Of a stretch of DNA of 64,000 bases, positions 20,168 through 27,740 are shown one piece after another. This stretch comes from Actinoplanes ianthinogenes. Its GTDB lineage: Bacteria; Actinomycetota; Actinomycetes; Mycobacteriales; Micromonosporaceae. The notes under the pieces were generated by a model. That model was given only the letters and a program-made list of their open reading frames with translations. It made no database searches and had not been told where the DNA came from. A program made the translations under genes and the position numbers. The stretch is from contig NZ_AP023356.1 of the NCBI RefSeq assembly GCF_018324205.1, positions 8,934,501 to 8,998,500 on the forward strand, written 5' to 3'. How positions within the stretch are numbered: the stretch's first letter is position 1; every line of letters starts with the position of its first letter.

Positions 20168-20650
20168 TCAGCGGATGATCGCGCTCGCGTAGAGGTCGGC
20201 GACCGTGCCCGGGTCGGTGAGTTCCGTGCCGACCGCGGTGAGGCCGAAGTCGACCACGTCGGCTCCCAGCTCGCTGAGCAGCCGGGCCAGGGCGGCCTCG
20301 GCCGCGTCGGCCTGCTCCTGGAGGTCGGCGGTCACGACCGGGATCGCCAGCACCCCGGCCAGCGCGTTGGCCGGCAACTGGTCGAGCAGCACCTTGAGCG
20401 CGCCGGAGAAGGTGCTGCGCCAGGCCGGTGTCGCGACGATCAGCACCGCGGCGTCCTGCACGTTCAGCAGCGCCTCCGAGGTGTCCGGGTCCGCGGGCAC
20501 CAGCAGTCCCGGCCTGAGCTCGGCCACATCGACCGTGGTGAACGAGCCCTCGCCGCGGCTCGCCGCCAGCCGCTCGCCCAGGGCCGTGGCCAGCTTCAGA
20601 GTGCTCGATGCTGGGTCCGGGTGACCGGAGACCACGACAACTTCCGCCAT
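20168..20650 (-). CDS. NAD(P)H-dependent FMN reductase
   Basis: A 160-residue flavodoxin-like reductase of the NADPH-dependent FMN reductase family (SsuE-like). The phosphate-binding loop is VVSGHPDPASSTLKLA near the N-terminus, and the mid-protein segment ATPAWRSTFSGALKVLLDQL matches the family pattern P.Y..S..G.LK..LD. It has its own ribosome site (GGGAG before ATG). It would supply FMNH2 to a flavin monooxygenase, the nearest candidate being the convergent acyl-CoA dehydrogenase-like protein. The LLM-class enzymes elsewhere in the window are other possible clients. Confidence 0.88.
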   Translation of the reverse strand: MAEVVVVSGHPDPASSTLKLATALGERLAASRGEGSFTTVDVAELRPGLLVPADPDTSEALLNVQDAAVLIVATPAWRSTFSGALKVLLDQLPANALAGVLAIPVVTADLQEQADAAEAALARLLSELGADVVDFGLTAVGTELTDPGTVADLYASAIIR

Positions 20651-20757
20651 AGTGCGCTCCCTTCCGGCCCGTATCCTCCTCTCCGCAACATCAACAGCGC
20701 TATCCGTCGAAGGTGCAACTGCGCTGAGTGGCCGGTCATGGATCGATTCATCATCAC

Positions 20758-20805
20758 TTCGGTGTCCACCGGGACGCCGTCGTGATCGAACAGGATGTAC
20801 TTTCT
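20758..20805 (-). pseudogene. N-terminal remnant of a HAD-superfamily phosphatase
   Basis: Immediately after the redoxin stop, the minus strand encodes RKYILFDHDGVPVDTE, which matches the first HAD motif (FDxDGVLVDTE) at the very start of that family. The sequence loses all similarity after about 16 codons and no start with a ribosome site is evident. I read it as the stump of a deleted HAD hydrolase gene. Confidence 0.5.
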
Positions 20806-20821
20806 TCGCGAACGCGGCAGC

Positions 20822-21469
20822 TTACGCGGCTGCCAGGCCCGGCTCCCGGCCAGGGGCGCGGACGATTCCGCGGACCGCCGTGAGGATCCGCTCCGGATCG
20901 GTCCGGGTCGACCAGTTCGCGTGCACGTCGGTGAAGTGGACGACGCCGGCCCGATCGGCGACGACGACGGTGGCGAACGGCAGCACCGACCGTCCCGTGC
21001 CGAGGGACTCGACGGCGCCCGGGCTGCTGTAGCCGATGTTGAATGCGTCGATGAGCGTGTGCCGCGGATCGGAGGCGACGAGGAAGTCGAGCTCGTGACG
21101 ACGCTTGACCGCCTCCAGCCGGTCCGGCACCTGGGGGCTGACCGCCACCAGGTGCGCGTCGAGCGCCGACAGGCCCGGGGCCAGGATGTCCCGATAGATC
21201 CGCAGGGCGGCGCCGCACTGCGGGGAGCCCGCATGCTGGAAGAAGACGAGCACGAGCGGTCCGGTGTCACGCAGCCGGTTCAGGTGGATCGGGCCGAGGT
21301 CGACCTCGATCAGGGGCATGTCCGGCACCCGGTCGCCGGCGGCGACCATCCGGTTCCAGAACCCGTCGTGCTCCAGCTGAAGCCGGAATGCCTGGTCGTC
21401 GGCCCAGGGCTGGACTGACGGGCCGGTGTGGCGCGTGGCGGTGCCCGGGTTGCGGACGGAAGCCCTCAT
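20822..21469 (-). CDS. AhpC/TSA-like redoxin
   Basis: A 215-residue thioredoxin-fold protein of the peroxiredoxin-like (AhpC/TSA) type. After a ~60-residue N-terminal extension comes GDRVPDMPLIEVDLG, then LVLVFFQHAGSPQCGAAL, in which SPQC is the T/SxxC peroxidatic motif. LDAHLVAVSPQVPDRLEAV and FATVVVADRAGVVHF follow the fold. ATG 21469 is chosen because GAGGAGGGCACG precedes it. No resolving Cys is obvious, suggesting a 1-Cys mechanism. The upstream region is unusually AT-rich and carries a small palindrome. A role in peroxide or thiol stress is inferred. Confidence 0.82.
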   Translation of the reverse strand: MRASVRNPGTATRHTGPSVQPWADDQAFRLQLEHDGFWNRMVAAGDRVPDMPLIEVDLGPIHLNRLRDTGPLVLVFFQHAGSPQCGAALRIYRDILAPGLSALDAHLVAVSPQVPDRLEAVKRRHELDFLVASDPRHTLIDAFNIGYSSPGAVESLGTGRSVLPFATVVVADRAGVVHFTDVHANWSTRTDPERILTAVRGIVRAPGREPGLAAA

Positions 21470-21511
21470 CGTGCCCTCCTCGGTGGGAAACTCCGCTGCC
21501 CATAATACATA

Positions 21512-21524
21512 CCTAACCTGTAGG
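21512..21524. promoter_or_regulatory. AT-rich promoter region with a CCTA-n5-TAGG palindrome
   Basis: The palindrome CCTAACCTGTAGG lies 43-55 bases upstream of the redoxin ATG, inside a TA-rich island (about 21500-21532) that contains TATTAT-like -10 candidates on the minus strand. It is a plausible operator for a redox regulator. The factor is unknown. Confidence 0.4.
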
Positions 21525-21540
21525 AATAATAGGCGCTGCG

Positions 21541-21810
21541 GAGTGGCCGCGCTCTCAGATCGGCCAGGGCTGCCCCGGGGCGGCCACCCACCTGGAGATC
21601 GGCGCACTGCTGTTCCTGCCGCTCGGCGGCAAGAGCGGCGCGAACGTCGCCCTGTCGGTGCACCAGCGGACCCCGCACACGTGGACCCCGGAGGAGATCG
21701 CCCTCGCCGAGGAGACGGCGGGACGGGCGTCTGTGCAGTTCGAGCGCTCCCGCGCCGAAGCGGCCCTGCGCGAGAGCGAGGCGCGTTTCCGGGCGCTGGC
21801 GCTCGACGCG
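21541..21810 (+). pseudogene. GAF/PAS sensor-protein fragment
   Basis: In one frame this stretch encodes the end of a GAF domain (LEIGALLFLPLGG, NVALSVHQRTPHTWTPEE), the linking helix AEETAGRASVQFERSR and the first residues of a PAS module (ALRESEARFRAL), exactly the order seen in tandem-GAF sensor kinases. There is no start codon with a ribosome site, no preceding GAF half and no kinase after it. The frame runs on into the next gene, so an automatic caller could fuse the two. It is best read as a relic of a deleted sensor-kinase gene. Confidence 0.65.
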
Positions 21811-21885
21811 AACCGCTCGCGCAGTCGCTCGGTCTTCTTGTGCGTACCGTATGGCGGTTACGAGGATGAGCGACGGAGGCTGGTA

Positions 21886-22371
21886 GTGGCGCGGTGGCGG
21901 GCCCTCGGCGAAGAGGCCGTGGTGCGGCAGGCGCGGACGCTGCTGGCGGCGGAACCGTTGCTGCACTCCGCGTCCGTGCCCGAGGCGGCGGCGGCGTTCG
22001 GCTGGACGGTGACTCAGTTCGACCCGGAATGGCCGGACATGGGCGCGTTCCTGGACACCGGACACGGGCTGGGCCCGCGCAGCGCCTTCTTCAACACCGA
22101 TGACGAAGGCCGCGTGACGTCAATCCTGGTGAGTCTCACCGAGAGCGTCGTGGACGGCGGCGCCGAGGGCGCGATGTTCAAGCTGGCCCTGTTCGCCGAC
22201 GCGTCGTCCGCGTTGACCGGTGCGTTGGGGCGGCCAACCCGACCCAGGGCCGGTGAGAAACCGCAGCTGTGGTGGGAACGGCCCGCGACCTGGTTCGGTC
22301 TGATCACCGACGACGACGGGATCTCCCTTCAGCTGACGCCCGCAGAGCTGATGCTCGGCCCGTGGCAATGA
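21886..22371 (+). CDS. hypothetical protein (DUF6301-like)
   Basis: A 161-residue soluble protein starting at GTG 21886 after GACGGAGGCTGGTA. Recognisable stretches are AAAFGWTVTQF, LDTGHGLGPRSAFF and VTSILVSLTESV, then a tail ending LTPAELMLGPWQ. The pattern recalls the actinobacterial DUF6301 family, which has no established function; that assignment is tentative. The open frame extends upstream into an unrelated GAF fragment, so a longer model starting at 21658 would be a chimera. No clear operon partner. Confidence 0.6.
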   Translation: MARWRALGEEAVVRQARTLLAAEPLLHSASVPEAAAAFGWTVTQFDPEWPDMGAFLDTGHGLGPRSAFFNTDDEGRVTSILVSLTESVVDGGAEGAMFKLALFADASSALTGALGRPTRPRAGEKPQLWWERPATWFGLITDDDGISLQLTPAELMLGPWQ

Positions 22372-22535
22372 CCGGCGGCCGTTGGTGAGCCCCAGCGGCG
22401 ATGCTGTTCGGATGCCCCGGCTCGGCATCCCGTTCCGCGTCGATCGGCGGGCGTGAGCTGAGCGACAGCTCCGGGCGGCGAAGAGGCCCACTCGCCCCAG
22501 CACGCCAGCAAGACGCCCCGCTAGGAGCACGTGGC

Positions 22536-23003
22536 TCACGCCGCCGCTATGCCCAGTACCTCGATAAGACTCACAAGCGTGTCTTCAACGAAGGTTTGCT
22601 TGGCAGTGAGTGCTTGCGTCACCACCATCGGCTCGACCGTGGTGCCGATTTCCCCAGCCCATGCGGTAGCACGAGAAACAACCTCCGCAAGAGATTGCGG
22701 CAGTGCTGGAGCACCCAATTCCTTCGCGAAGTCCGGGTGCAGATAGACATGCCAGTAGTTGCCCTGCGGGCTGGTGGCTTCCACATCCGCGACATCGCTG
22801 TCGAAGACATATGCGCACAGTGCCGGTGCGTTGGTGACTGCGACCACCTCCTGCGGATCCAGTGGTGAGTCCCTGTCCAGCCACATGCAGCGCCAGCCGT
22901 CCTCGAAGACCAGCTCGTCGAGGACGGGTAACTCTAGGCTCAGCGGTGAGGCGCTGATCGGATTCTCGAACCGCGCGACGACGATCGTTCCCGAATAACC
23001 CAC
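22536..23003 (-). CDS. hypothetical protein
   Basis: A 155-residue acidic, soluble protein. GTG 23003 follows a strong GAGGAGGCAGG site; a longer frame begins at 23051 without one. It opens VGYSGTIVVARFENP and contains DGWRCMWLDRDSP and GNYWHVYLHPDF. I do not recognise a characterised family, although the first 15 residues resemble a widespread actinobacterial hypothetical group. No membrane segment or signal peptide is visible. Both neighbours are also of unknown function, so context gives no help. Confidence 0.65.
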   Translation of the reverse strand: MGYSGTIVVARFENPISASPLSLELPVLDELVFEDGWRCMWLDRDSPLDPQEVVAVTNAPALCAYVFDSDVADVEATSPQGNYWHVYLHPDFAKELGAPALPQSLAEVVSRATAWAGEIGTTVEPMVVTQALTAKQTFVEDTLVSLIEVLGIAAA

Positions 23004-23059
23004 CCTGCCTCCTCGCGTCTGATCGACGCATTGTGACGCATCCTGCCTCAACCACAGGT

Positions 23060-23548
23060 CTACCGGAGGTCGGCGCGACGGCGGGTCCGGACCAGTGCGT
23101 TGACACCGACCAGGACCGCACCGCCGATCAGAAAGAACAAGCCGGCCGCGCGGAGCTCGTCGACATGGTCGGCGGGCGCGTCCGCCGTGTCGAAGTTCAA
23201 CGTGCCGCCCTGGACATGAACGGCAGCACCCCGATAGATCGTCACCCGCACCGGCAGACCCGCCACCCTGTCGGGAAGCGTCCCGTGCAGGTACACCTCC
23301 GGCGCCACCCGGCGCCCGCCGACGTCCATCGTGATCTGATCGCTCGTCAGCGCGGTCACTGTCGCGTCAACCGTGATCCGGCAATAGGCCGGCGTGAAAA
23401 CCTGGTCGGCCGGGCAGGCGGGTGCGTCCCGGAGCCGCTCCACGCCGACCGAGCCGAACGACGCGCCCACCAGCAGCACCACGCCGACCGCCCAGAAACC
23501 GGCCAGCACCAGCAACGCCTTGCGCGCCGTGAAGCCATTCCCGCTCAT
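23060..23548 (-). CDS. membrane protein of unknown function
   Basis: A 162-residue protein with two TM helices: ALLVLAGFWAVGVVLLVGASF near the N-terminus and a second near the C-terminus (AGLFFLIGGAVLVGVNALV). A ~90-residue extracytoplasmic loop sits between them and holds two cysteines (APACPADQVFTPAYC), which could form a disulfide. The short basic tail RTRRRADLR predicts cytoplasmic ends. I do not recognise a family. It ends 57 bases before the preceding hypothetical gene's start on the same strand. Confidence 0.65.
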   Translation of the reverse strand: MSGNGFTARKALLVLAGFWAVGVVLLVGASFGSVGVERLRDAPACPADQVFTPAYCRITVDATVTALTSDQITMDVGGRRVAPEVYLHGTLPDRVAGLPVRVTIYRGAAVHVQGGTLNFDTADAPADHVDELRAAGLFFLIGGAVLVGVNALVRTRRRADLR

Positions 23549-23602
23549 CGGCCCATGATCGCCTGCCGCCGCAAACCCGTATGGGCGAGCGACCCCGGGT
23601 GT

Positions 23603-24619
23603 CTAGGCGGAATCGCCGAGTACCGCGGCAGCCGTCAGCCGCACCGACTCCACCCGATCCTCGATCAGCGTCGACTGGTGGGCCGTGATCAGCTCGTCGG
23701 CCTGCGCCTCCTCGGCGAACTTCGTGAGATAGGCACTCACCTCGTCCGGAGTGCCCACCGCCGCATAGGTCAGCATCGAGGCGAGCTGCCGGCCGTTCGG
23801 TGTGGTCAGGAATTCGTCGATCTCCTCGTCGGTGTAATCGACCGGCCCGGTGGACCGAGTGATCAACCCCCGCACCAGCGTGCGGCGAGTCGTCTCGAAC
23901 TGCCGCTGCGCGTCCTCGGACGAGGCCGCGGCAACCACATTCACCCCGGCGATCACATACGGCTCGGACAGCTGAGCCGACGGCCTGAACTCCGCCCGAT
24001 AGGCCGCGACCGCCTGATGCAGCAGGCCGGGGGAGAAGTGCGAGGCGAAAGCGTAGGGCAAACCGTATGCCGCGGCGAGCCGGGCCCCGAACATCGACGA
24101 TCCGAGAATGTACAGCGGCACATGCGTCCCGGCGCCCGGAGTCGCCCGCACCCCCGCGACCCGGGACTCGTCCCCCAGGTATCCCTGCAATTCGAGGACG
24201 TCCTGCGGAAAGCTCTCCGCGGACATCGGATCCCGGCGCATCGCCCGCATGGTCACCTGGTCACTGCCCGGCGCTCGCCCCAGACCCAGATCGATGCGCC
24301 CCGGATACAGCGTGGCAAGCGTCCCGAATTGCTCGGCAATCGTCAGCGGAGCGTGATTGGGCAGCATGATTCCACCCGCCCCGAGCCGAATCGTCGACGT
24401 CTTACCGGCAATGTGCCCGATCAGCAGGCTCGTGGCGCTCGACGCGATCCGAGCCATGTTGTGATGCTCCGCATACCAAACCCGCTGATAACCGTTCCGC
24501 TCAGCCGCCTGCGCCAGAAGAACGGAATTCTCGAAGGCCTGCCCGACGGTCCCACCGGGCGTGATCGGCGCAAGATCCAGGATCGAGAGGCGCGGCTCGG
24601 CCGAAAAGGTGCTGCTCAT
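23603..24619 (-). CDS. LLM-class (luciferase-like) flavin oxidoreductase
   Basis: A 338-residue member of the bacterial luciferase-like monooxygenase family, of the subgroup with SILDLAPITPGGT at the N-terminus. Other marks are RVWYAEHHNMARIASSATSLL, LGAGGIMLPNHAPL, GRIDLGLGRAPG and ILGSSMFGARLAA, spanning a complete TIM-barrel. ATG 24619 gives the usual family length; the open frame upstream continues ~166 codons without family similarity. These enzymes use FMNH2 from a separate reductase. The substrate is unknown. It is divergent from the K+ channel gene. Confidence 0.88.
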   Translation of the reverse strand: MSSTFSAEPRLSILDLAPITPGGTVGQAFENSVLLAQAAERNGYQRVWYAEHHNMARIASSATSLLIGHIAGKTSTIRLGAGGIMLPNHAPLTIAEQFGTLATLYPGRIDLGLGRAPGSDQVTMRAMRRDPMSAESFPQDVLELQGYLGDESRVAGVRATPGAGTHVPLYILGSSMFGARLAAAYGLPYAFASHFSPGLLHQAVAAYRAEFRPSAQLSEPYVIAGVNVVAAASSEDAQRQFETTRRTLVRGLITRSTGPVDYTDEEIDEFLTTPNGRQLASMLTYAAVGTPDEVSAYLTKFAEEAQADELITAHQSTLIEDRVESVRLTAAAVLGDSA

Positions 24620-24839
24620 GCGAACTACCAACACCCGGCCGGCCCCGATCGTTCCCGCCGTGCCCCAGAACACACCAAAGATCAACACCCGATTCGGGTA
24701 CGCCCAGAGCACGCGCAGCCGGCGGCCGGCGGCGGTTCCGGCGCACGGGCGTACCGAAAAGTCCTGACCTGCCGGAGGCGTGCGGCCGTCCTCCGTCGGG
24801 GATGATGTGGCGCGACCGGGCGGCGTTGATGATGACCGC

Positions 24840-25415
24840 ATGACCGCCTCCGCCGGCGCGGCGGGCCAGGACCAAGCTGACGCCCGACCGTCCTTCCGCA
24901 GAATCGCCTGGACCGTGCTGCGGGTGGTCGGATCGGTCGTCGCGCTGGTGTTCCTGTACTTCCTGCTGCCCCTGGACCGTGCCTCCACGCCGGCCGCCGT
25001 CACGATGCTGCTCATCGGGCTGGTCGGGTTCATGGGGCTGGTCGCTTTCCAGGTCTGGCAGATCGTCCGGTCTCCGTTCCCAGGTTTGCGGGCCGCCGAG
25101 TCGCTGGCCACCAGCATCGTGCTGTTTCTGCTGCTGTTCGCGGCCAGCTACGTGGCGCTGGCCGCGGCGTCGGACAGCAACTTCGGCGGTCGCCTGTCGC
25201 ACACCGACGGCCTCTATTTCACCGTCACCGTGTTCTCCACCGTCGGCTTCGGCGACATCACGGCCAAGACCCAGGCGGCCCGGCTGCTGGTCACCGGGCA
25301 GATGATCACCGATCTGATCGTTCTCGGCATCGGCATCAAGGTGATTCTGGGTGCGTTCCGGCGCGGGCATCAGCGCAAGAGGGACACGGCCCGCACCGGG
25401 AGCGGGGACGAATGA
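24840..25415 (+). CDS. two-TM-pore potassium channel family protein
   Basis: A 191-residue membrane protein with four hydrophobic helices and a pore loop whose selectivity filter is TVGFGD (in VFSTVGFGDI), the K+ channel signature. The last two helices (SIVLFLLLFAASYVALAA and TGQMITDLIVLGIGIKVIL) flank the pore as in Ion_trans_2 proteins. The basic tail RRGHQRKRDTAR is cytoplasmic and no RCK domain is attached. The start is uncertain: ATG 24840 is my choice, GTG 24780 is possible. The stop overlaps the next ATG (ATGA), so it is translationally coupled to a second membrane protein. Confidence 0.88.
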   Translation: MTASAGAAGQDQADARPSFRRIAWTVLRVVGSVVALVFLYFLLPLDRASTPAAVTMLLIGLVGFMGLVAFQVWQIVRSPFPGLRAAESLATSIVLFLLLFAASYVALAAASDSNFGGRLSHTDGLYFTVTVFSTVGFGDITAKTQAARLLVTGQMITDLIVLGIGIKVILGAFRRGHQRKRDTARTGSGDE

Positions 25416-26212
25416 CGCGCGGTCCGGAGCTCGGCACGCCGGCGACGTTCGTGGACCACGTGCGCTCGGACGGCGTGATCGTGCGGCTGGAGTCTCGCTT
25501 CCACCGCAAGCATCAGAAGCCGGCCGCGGGCTCGACCTGGTGGGCGCCCCGGGCACGTGGCTGGTGGATCGCCGTCCTGTTCGCGATCGGATCGGTGCTG
25601 TTCGCCGTCGGATCGGTGCCCGCCTACGCCGACGCGGTCGGATCCCGGTGGGACACCGTCACGTACTTCATCGGGTCGTTGTTCTTCACCACGGCGTCGT
25701 TCCTGTCCTACCGCGAGGCGGTCGACGCCGCCCCACCCATGGTCAACCCGGCGCACCGGCGGTTCTTCACCTTCCAGCCGCGGCGGATCGACTGGTGGGC
25801 CACCGCGGTGCAGCTGGTCGGAACCGTCTACTTCAACGTCAGCACCGGCGTCGCCATGGCGCAGAACCTGTCCGCGAGCACGGCGCACGAGCACGTCTGG
25901 CGGCCGGACGCGATCGGCTCGATCTGCTTCCTGGTCTCCAGCGTCCTCGCCTGGTACGAAGCCTGCCACGGCTGGGCCGCCTGGCGCCCGAGGTCCTGGG
26001 CGTGGTGGATCACGCTGGTCAACCTGATCGGATCCGTCGCGTTCGGTATCTCCGCCGTGGCCGGTTACGTCAACCCGCTCACCGGCGAGGTGCTCGATCT
26101 GGCGCGGGCCAACACCCAGACCTTCATCGGCGCGATCTGCTTCCTCATCGGCGCCCTGCTGCTCTTTCCGGAACGCACCGAGGAAGCCCGCCACCAGGCA
26201 ACGGCGCCGTAG
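25412..26212 (+). CDS. multi-pass membrane protein (YrhK-like)
   Basis: A 266-residue protein with about six TM helices, including GWWIAVLFAIGSVLFAVGSV, VTYFIGSLFFTTASFLSY, IGSICFLVSSVLAWYEA and FIGAICFLIGALLLF. The recurring IGS.CF.VGS/IGA pattern is reminiscent of YrhK-like repeats; the function of that family is unknown. It is coupled by ATGA to the K+ channel gene, so the two products may act together in ion or membrane homeostasis. That is inference from overlap only. Confidence 0.7.
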   Translation: MTRGPELGTPATFVDHVRSDGVIVRLESRFHRKHQKPAAGSTWWAPRARGWWIAVLFAIGSVLFAVGSVPAYADAVGSRWDTVTYFIGSLFFTTASFLSYREAVDAAPPMVNPAHRRFFTFQPRRIDWWATAVQLVGTVYFNVSTGVAMAQNLSASTAHEHVWRPDAIGSICFLVSSVLAWYEACHGWAAWRPRSWAWWITLVNLIGSVAFGISAVAGYVNPLTGEVLDLARANTQTFIGAICFLIGALLLFPERTEEARHQATAP

Positions 26213-26254
26213 CCGGGCAGCCGGATCCCGATGCGTGTCTGACAGGATCGTGCG

Positions 26255-26868
26255 GTGGAACGAAACACCGCTCTGCGTGACTTCCTCCGCGCACGGCGGG
26301 CGCAGGTGAGCCCGGCGGAGGCCGGCCTGGCCGACGGCTCCGGACGCCGGGTGCCCGGGCTGCGACGGGAGGAGGTGGCGGCCCTGGCCGGCGCGAGGTG
26401 ATCGGCGCGAACGGGCTGCATCGGGAACTGACGACCGACTTCGCCGCGTTCCCGCCCGAGCGGCGCTACTACGCGTACTGGCTGTTCGCCGTTCCGGACG
26501 CTCGTGAGGTGATGGTGGAGTGGGAGCACTCCGCCCGCGAGACCGTCGGGGTGCTCCGGGCCGCCGTCACCCGGTTCCCGGAGGACCGCCGGCTCCACCG
26601 CCTGGTCGAGAGCCTGAACGGGACGAGCCCCGACTTCCGCAAGTTGTGGGACGAGCACGACGTCGCAAGCCCGGCGCCCGGTGTCAAGGTCTACCGTCAT
26701 CCGCTGATCGGTTCGCTGGCGCTGCGGCAGGTGGCCGCGCAGCTGTCGGACGACGTCTGGCTTCATCTCTATTGGGCCGACCCGGGCACCGGTGCCGAGC
26801 CGGCCCTCCAACGGCTGCGTGACGTGGTCGCCGATGCGCTCAGGCGGCCGGCCGCACCCCATCGGTGA
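26255..26868 (+). pseudogene. MmyB-type XRE regulator with internal deletion
   Basis: The 5' part (GTG 26255) encodes the standard start of an actinobacterial XRE/MmyB regulator: ALRDFLRARRAQVSP, then GLRREEVAALAG, after which TGA at 26399-26401 ends the frame. The 3' part, in another frame from about 26398, encodes the MmyB ligand-binding domain end (HRELTTDFAAFPPERR, DSPDFRKLW-like TSPDFRKLWDEHDV, YRHPLIGSLAL). The recognition helix and roughly 110 codons between are missing at the junction. The family is normally about 280 residues. The product cannot bind DNA, so this is a decayed regulator. Confidence 0.8.
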
Positions 26869-27265
26869 GCTCGATGATCGTGCCGAGGTTGTCCCGGATG
26901 AAAGCGAACCGCTGACCGATCTTCTCGACCGTCAGGGGACCGGCGAACAGGCTCACCCCGCGCCGGTCGAGTTCGGCGAGGGTCGCCTCCAGGTCGGGAA
27001 CCCGCAGGCAGAGGTGGTGCAGACGCTCGACGTCGTGGCTGGCCGGCAGGCTCGTGGCGGCCGGAGCCGGGTTCGCGGCGGCGCCGGCCGAGATGATCTC
27101 GATCGTGACGTCGTCGCGGCCGATGAAGGTGAACACCGATCCGCCGACCTCGAACTGCTCGATCACCGAGAAGTCGAGGTGGTCGCGGTACCACGCGACG
27201 GTCTGGTCGAGGTGCGCGGCGGCGAGGGTGATGCCGACGTGGTCGAACTGCAATCCGGAGGTCAT
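26840..27265 (-). CDS. VOC-family (glyoxalase-like) protein
   Basis: A 141-residue single-chain VOC protein with two beta-alpha-beta-beta-beta modules: FDHVGITLAAAHLDQTVAWYRDHL opens the first, and VERLHHLCLRVPDLEATLAELDRRGV opens the second. Candidate metal ligands are the His in FDHVG, Glu in TIEIISAG, His in LHHLCLRV and Glu in GTIIELTDG, so the metal site looks complete. Length and motifs fit a glyoxalase, dioxygenase or resistance protein, and these cannot be separated by sequence alone. The 3' end overlaps the tail of the convergent decayed regulator by 29 bases. Confidence 0.85.
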   Translation of the reverse strand: MTSGLQFDHVGITLAAAHLDQTVAWYRDHLDFSVIEQFEVGGSVFTFIGRDDVTIEIISAGAAANPAPAATSLPASHDVERLHHLCLRVPDLEATLAELDRRGVSLFAGPLTVEKIGQRFAFIRDNLGTIIELTDGVRPAA

Positions 27266-27356
27266 GCCCCGAGTACAGCAGCGCGCGATGCCGCGCGGGA
27301 GCGGTCGGTGTCACCCTAGGTCTGCCGTTCCCAGGCAGCGTCACGGATCTCGGCGC

Positions 27357-27385
27357 TTGCCCCATATAAAGATCATCTCTATATT
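27357..27385 (+). promoter_or_regulatory. PadR promoter with embedded operator, apparently leaderless
   Basis: TTGCCC (27357-27362) and TATATT (27380-27385) are 17 bases apart, a good vegetative promoter. The AT-rich imperfect palindrome ATATA-n-AGAT-n-ATCT-n-TATAT (27364-27384) fills the spacer and covers the -10, as expected for PadR autorepression. The transcription start would coincide with the padR ATG at 27393, leaving no leader. Confidence 0.7.
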
Positions 27386-27392
27386 GGGCCGC

Positions 27393-27740
27393 ATGGCCGA
27401 ACCGATGCGCGACCCCAGCTTCTGGGTCCTCACCGCCCTGGCACCCGAGCCGCGACACGGCTACGGGGTGATCCGCGAGGTGGACCGGCTCTCCGGCGGG
27501 CAGGTGACCTTGCAGGCCGGGACCCTGTACGCGGCCCTCGACCGGCTCACCGCGCTCGGCCTCATCGAGGCGGACCGGGAGGAAACCGTGGACGGCCGGC
27601 CGCGACGGTACTACCGGCTCACCACCGACGGCGCCGCCGCGCTCGACGCCGAGACCGAGCGGCGGCGGGCAGCCGTCGCCGCCGCGACCGCGCAGCTGTC
27701 GGCCCGCCGCCGGCTCGGGCTGAACCTGGGCGCGTCGTGA
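27393..27740 (+). CDS. PadR-family transcriptional repressor
   Basis: A 115-residue PadR-type winged helix protein. The family pattern is clear: PSFWVLTALAPEPRHGYGVI, VTLQAGTLYAALDRLTALGLI and RPRRYYRLTTDGAAAL. ATG 27393 sits at the predicted transcription start; the longer frame upstream runs through the promoter. The stop overlaps the next GTG (GTGA), so it is coupled to a membrane protein gene that it presumably controls. The AT-rich dyad in its promoter is the likely binding site. The ligand is unknown. Confidence 0.92.
   Translation: MAEPMRDPSFWVLTALAPEPRHGYGVIREVDRLSGGQVTLQAGTLYAALDRLTALGLIEADREETVDGRPRRYYRLTTDGAAALDAETERRRAAVAAATAQLSARRRLGLNLGAS

Noticed and set aside
23033..24805. 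590-codon plus-strand frame
   Set aside because: It is antisense to a membrane protein and an LLM-class oxidoreductase with clear motifs.
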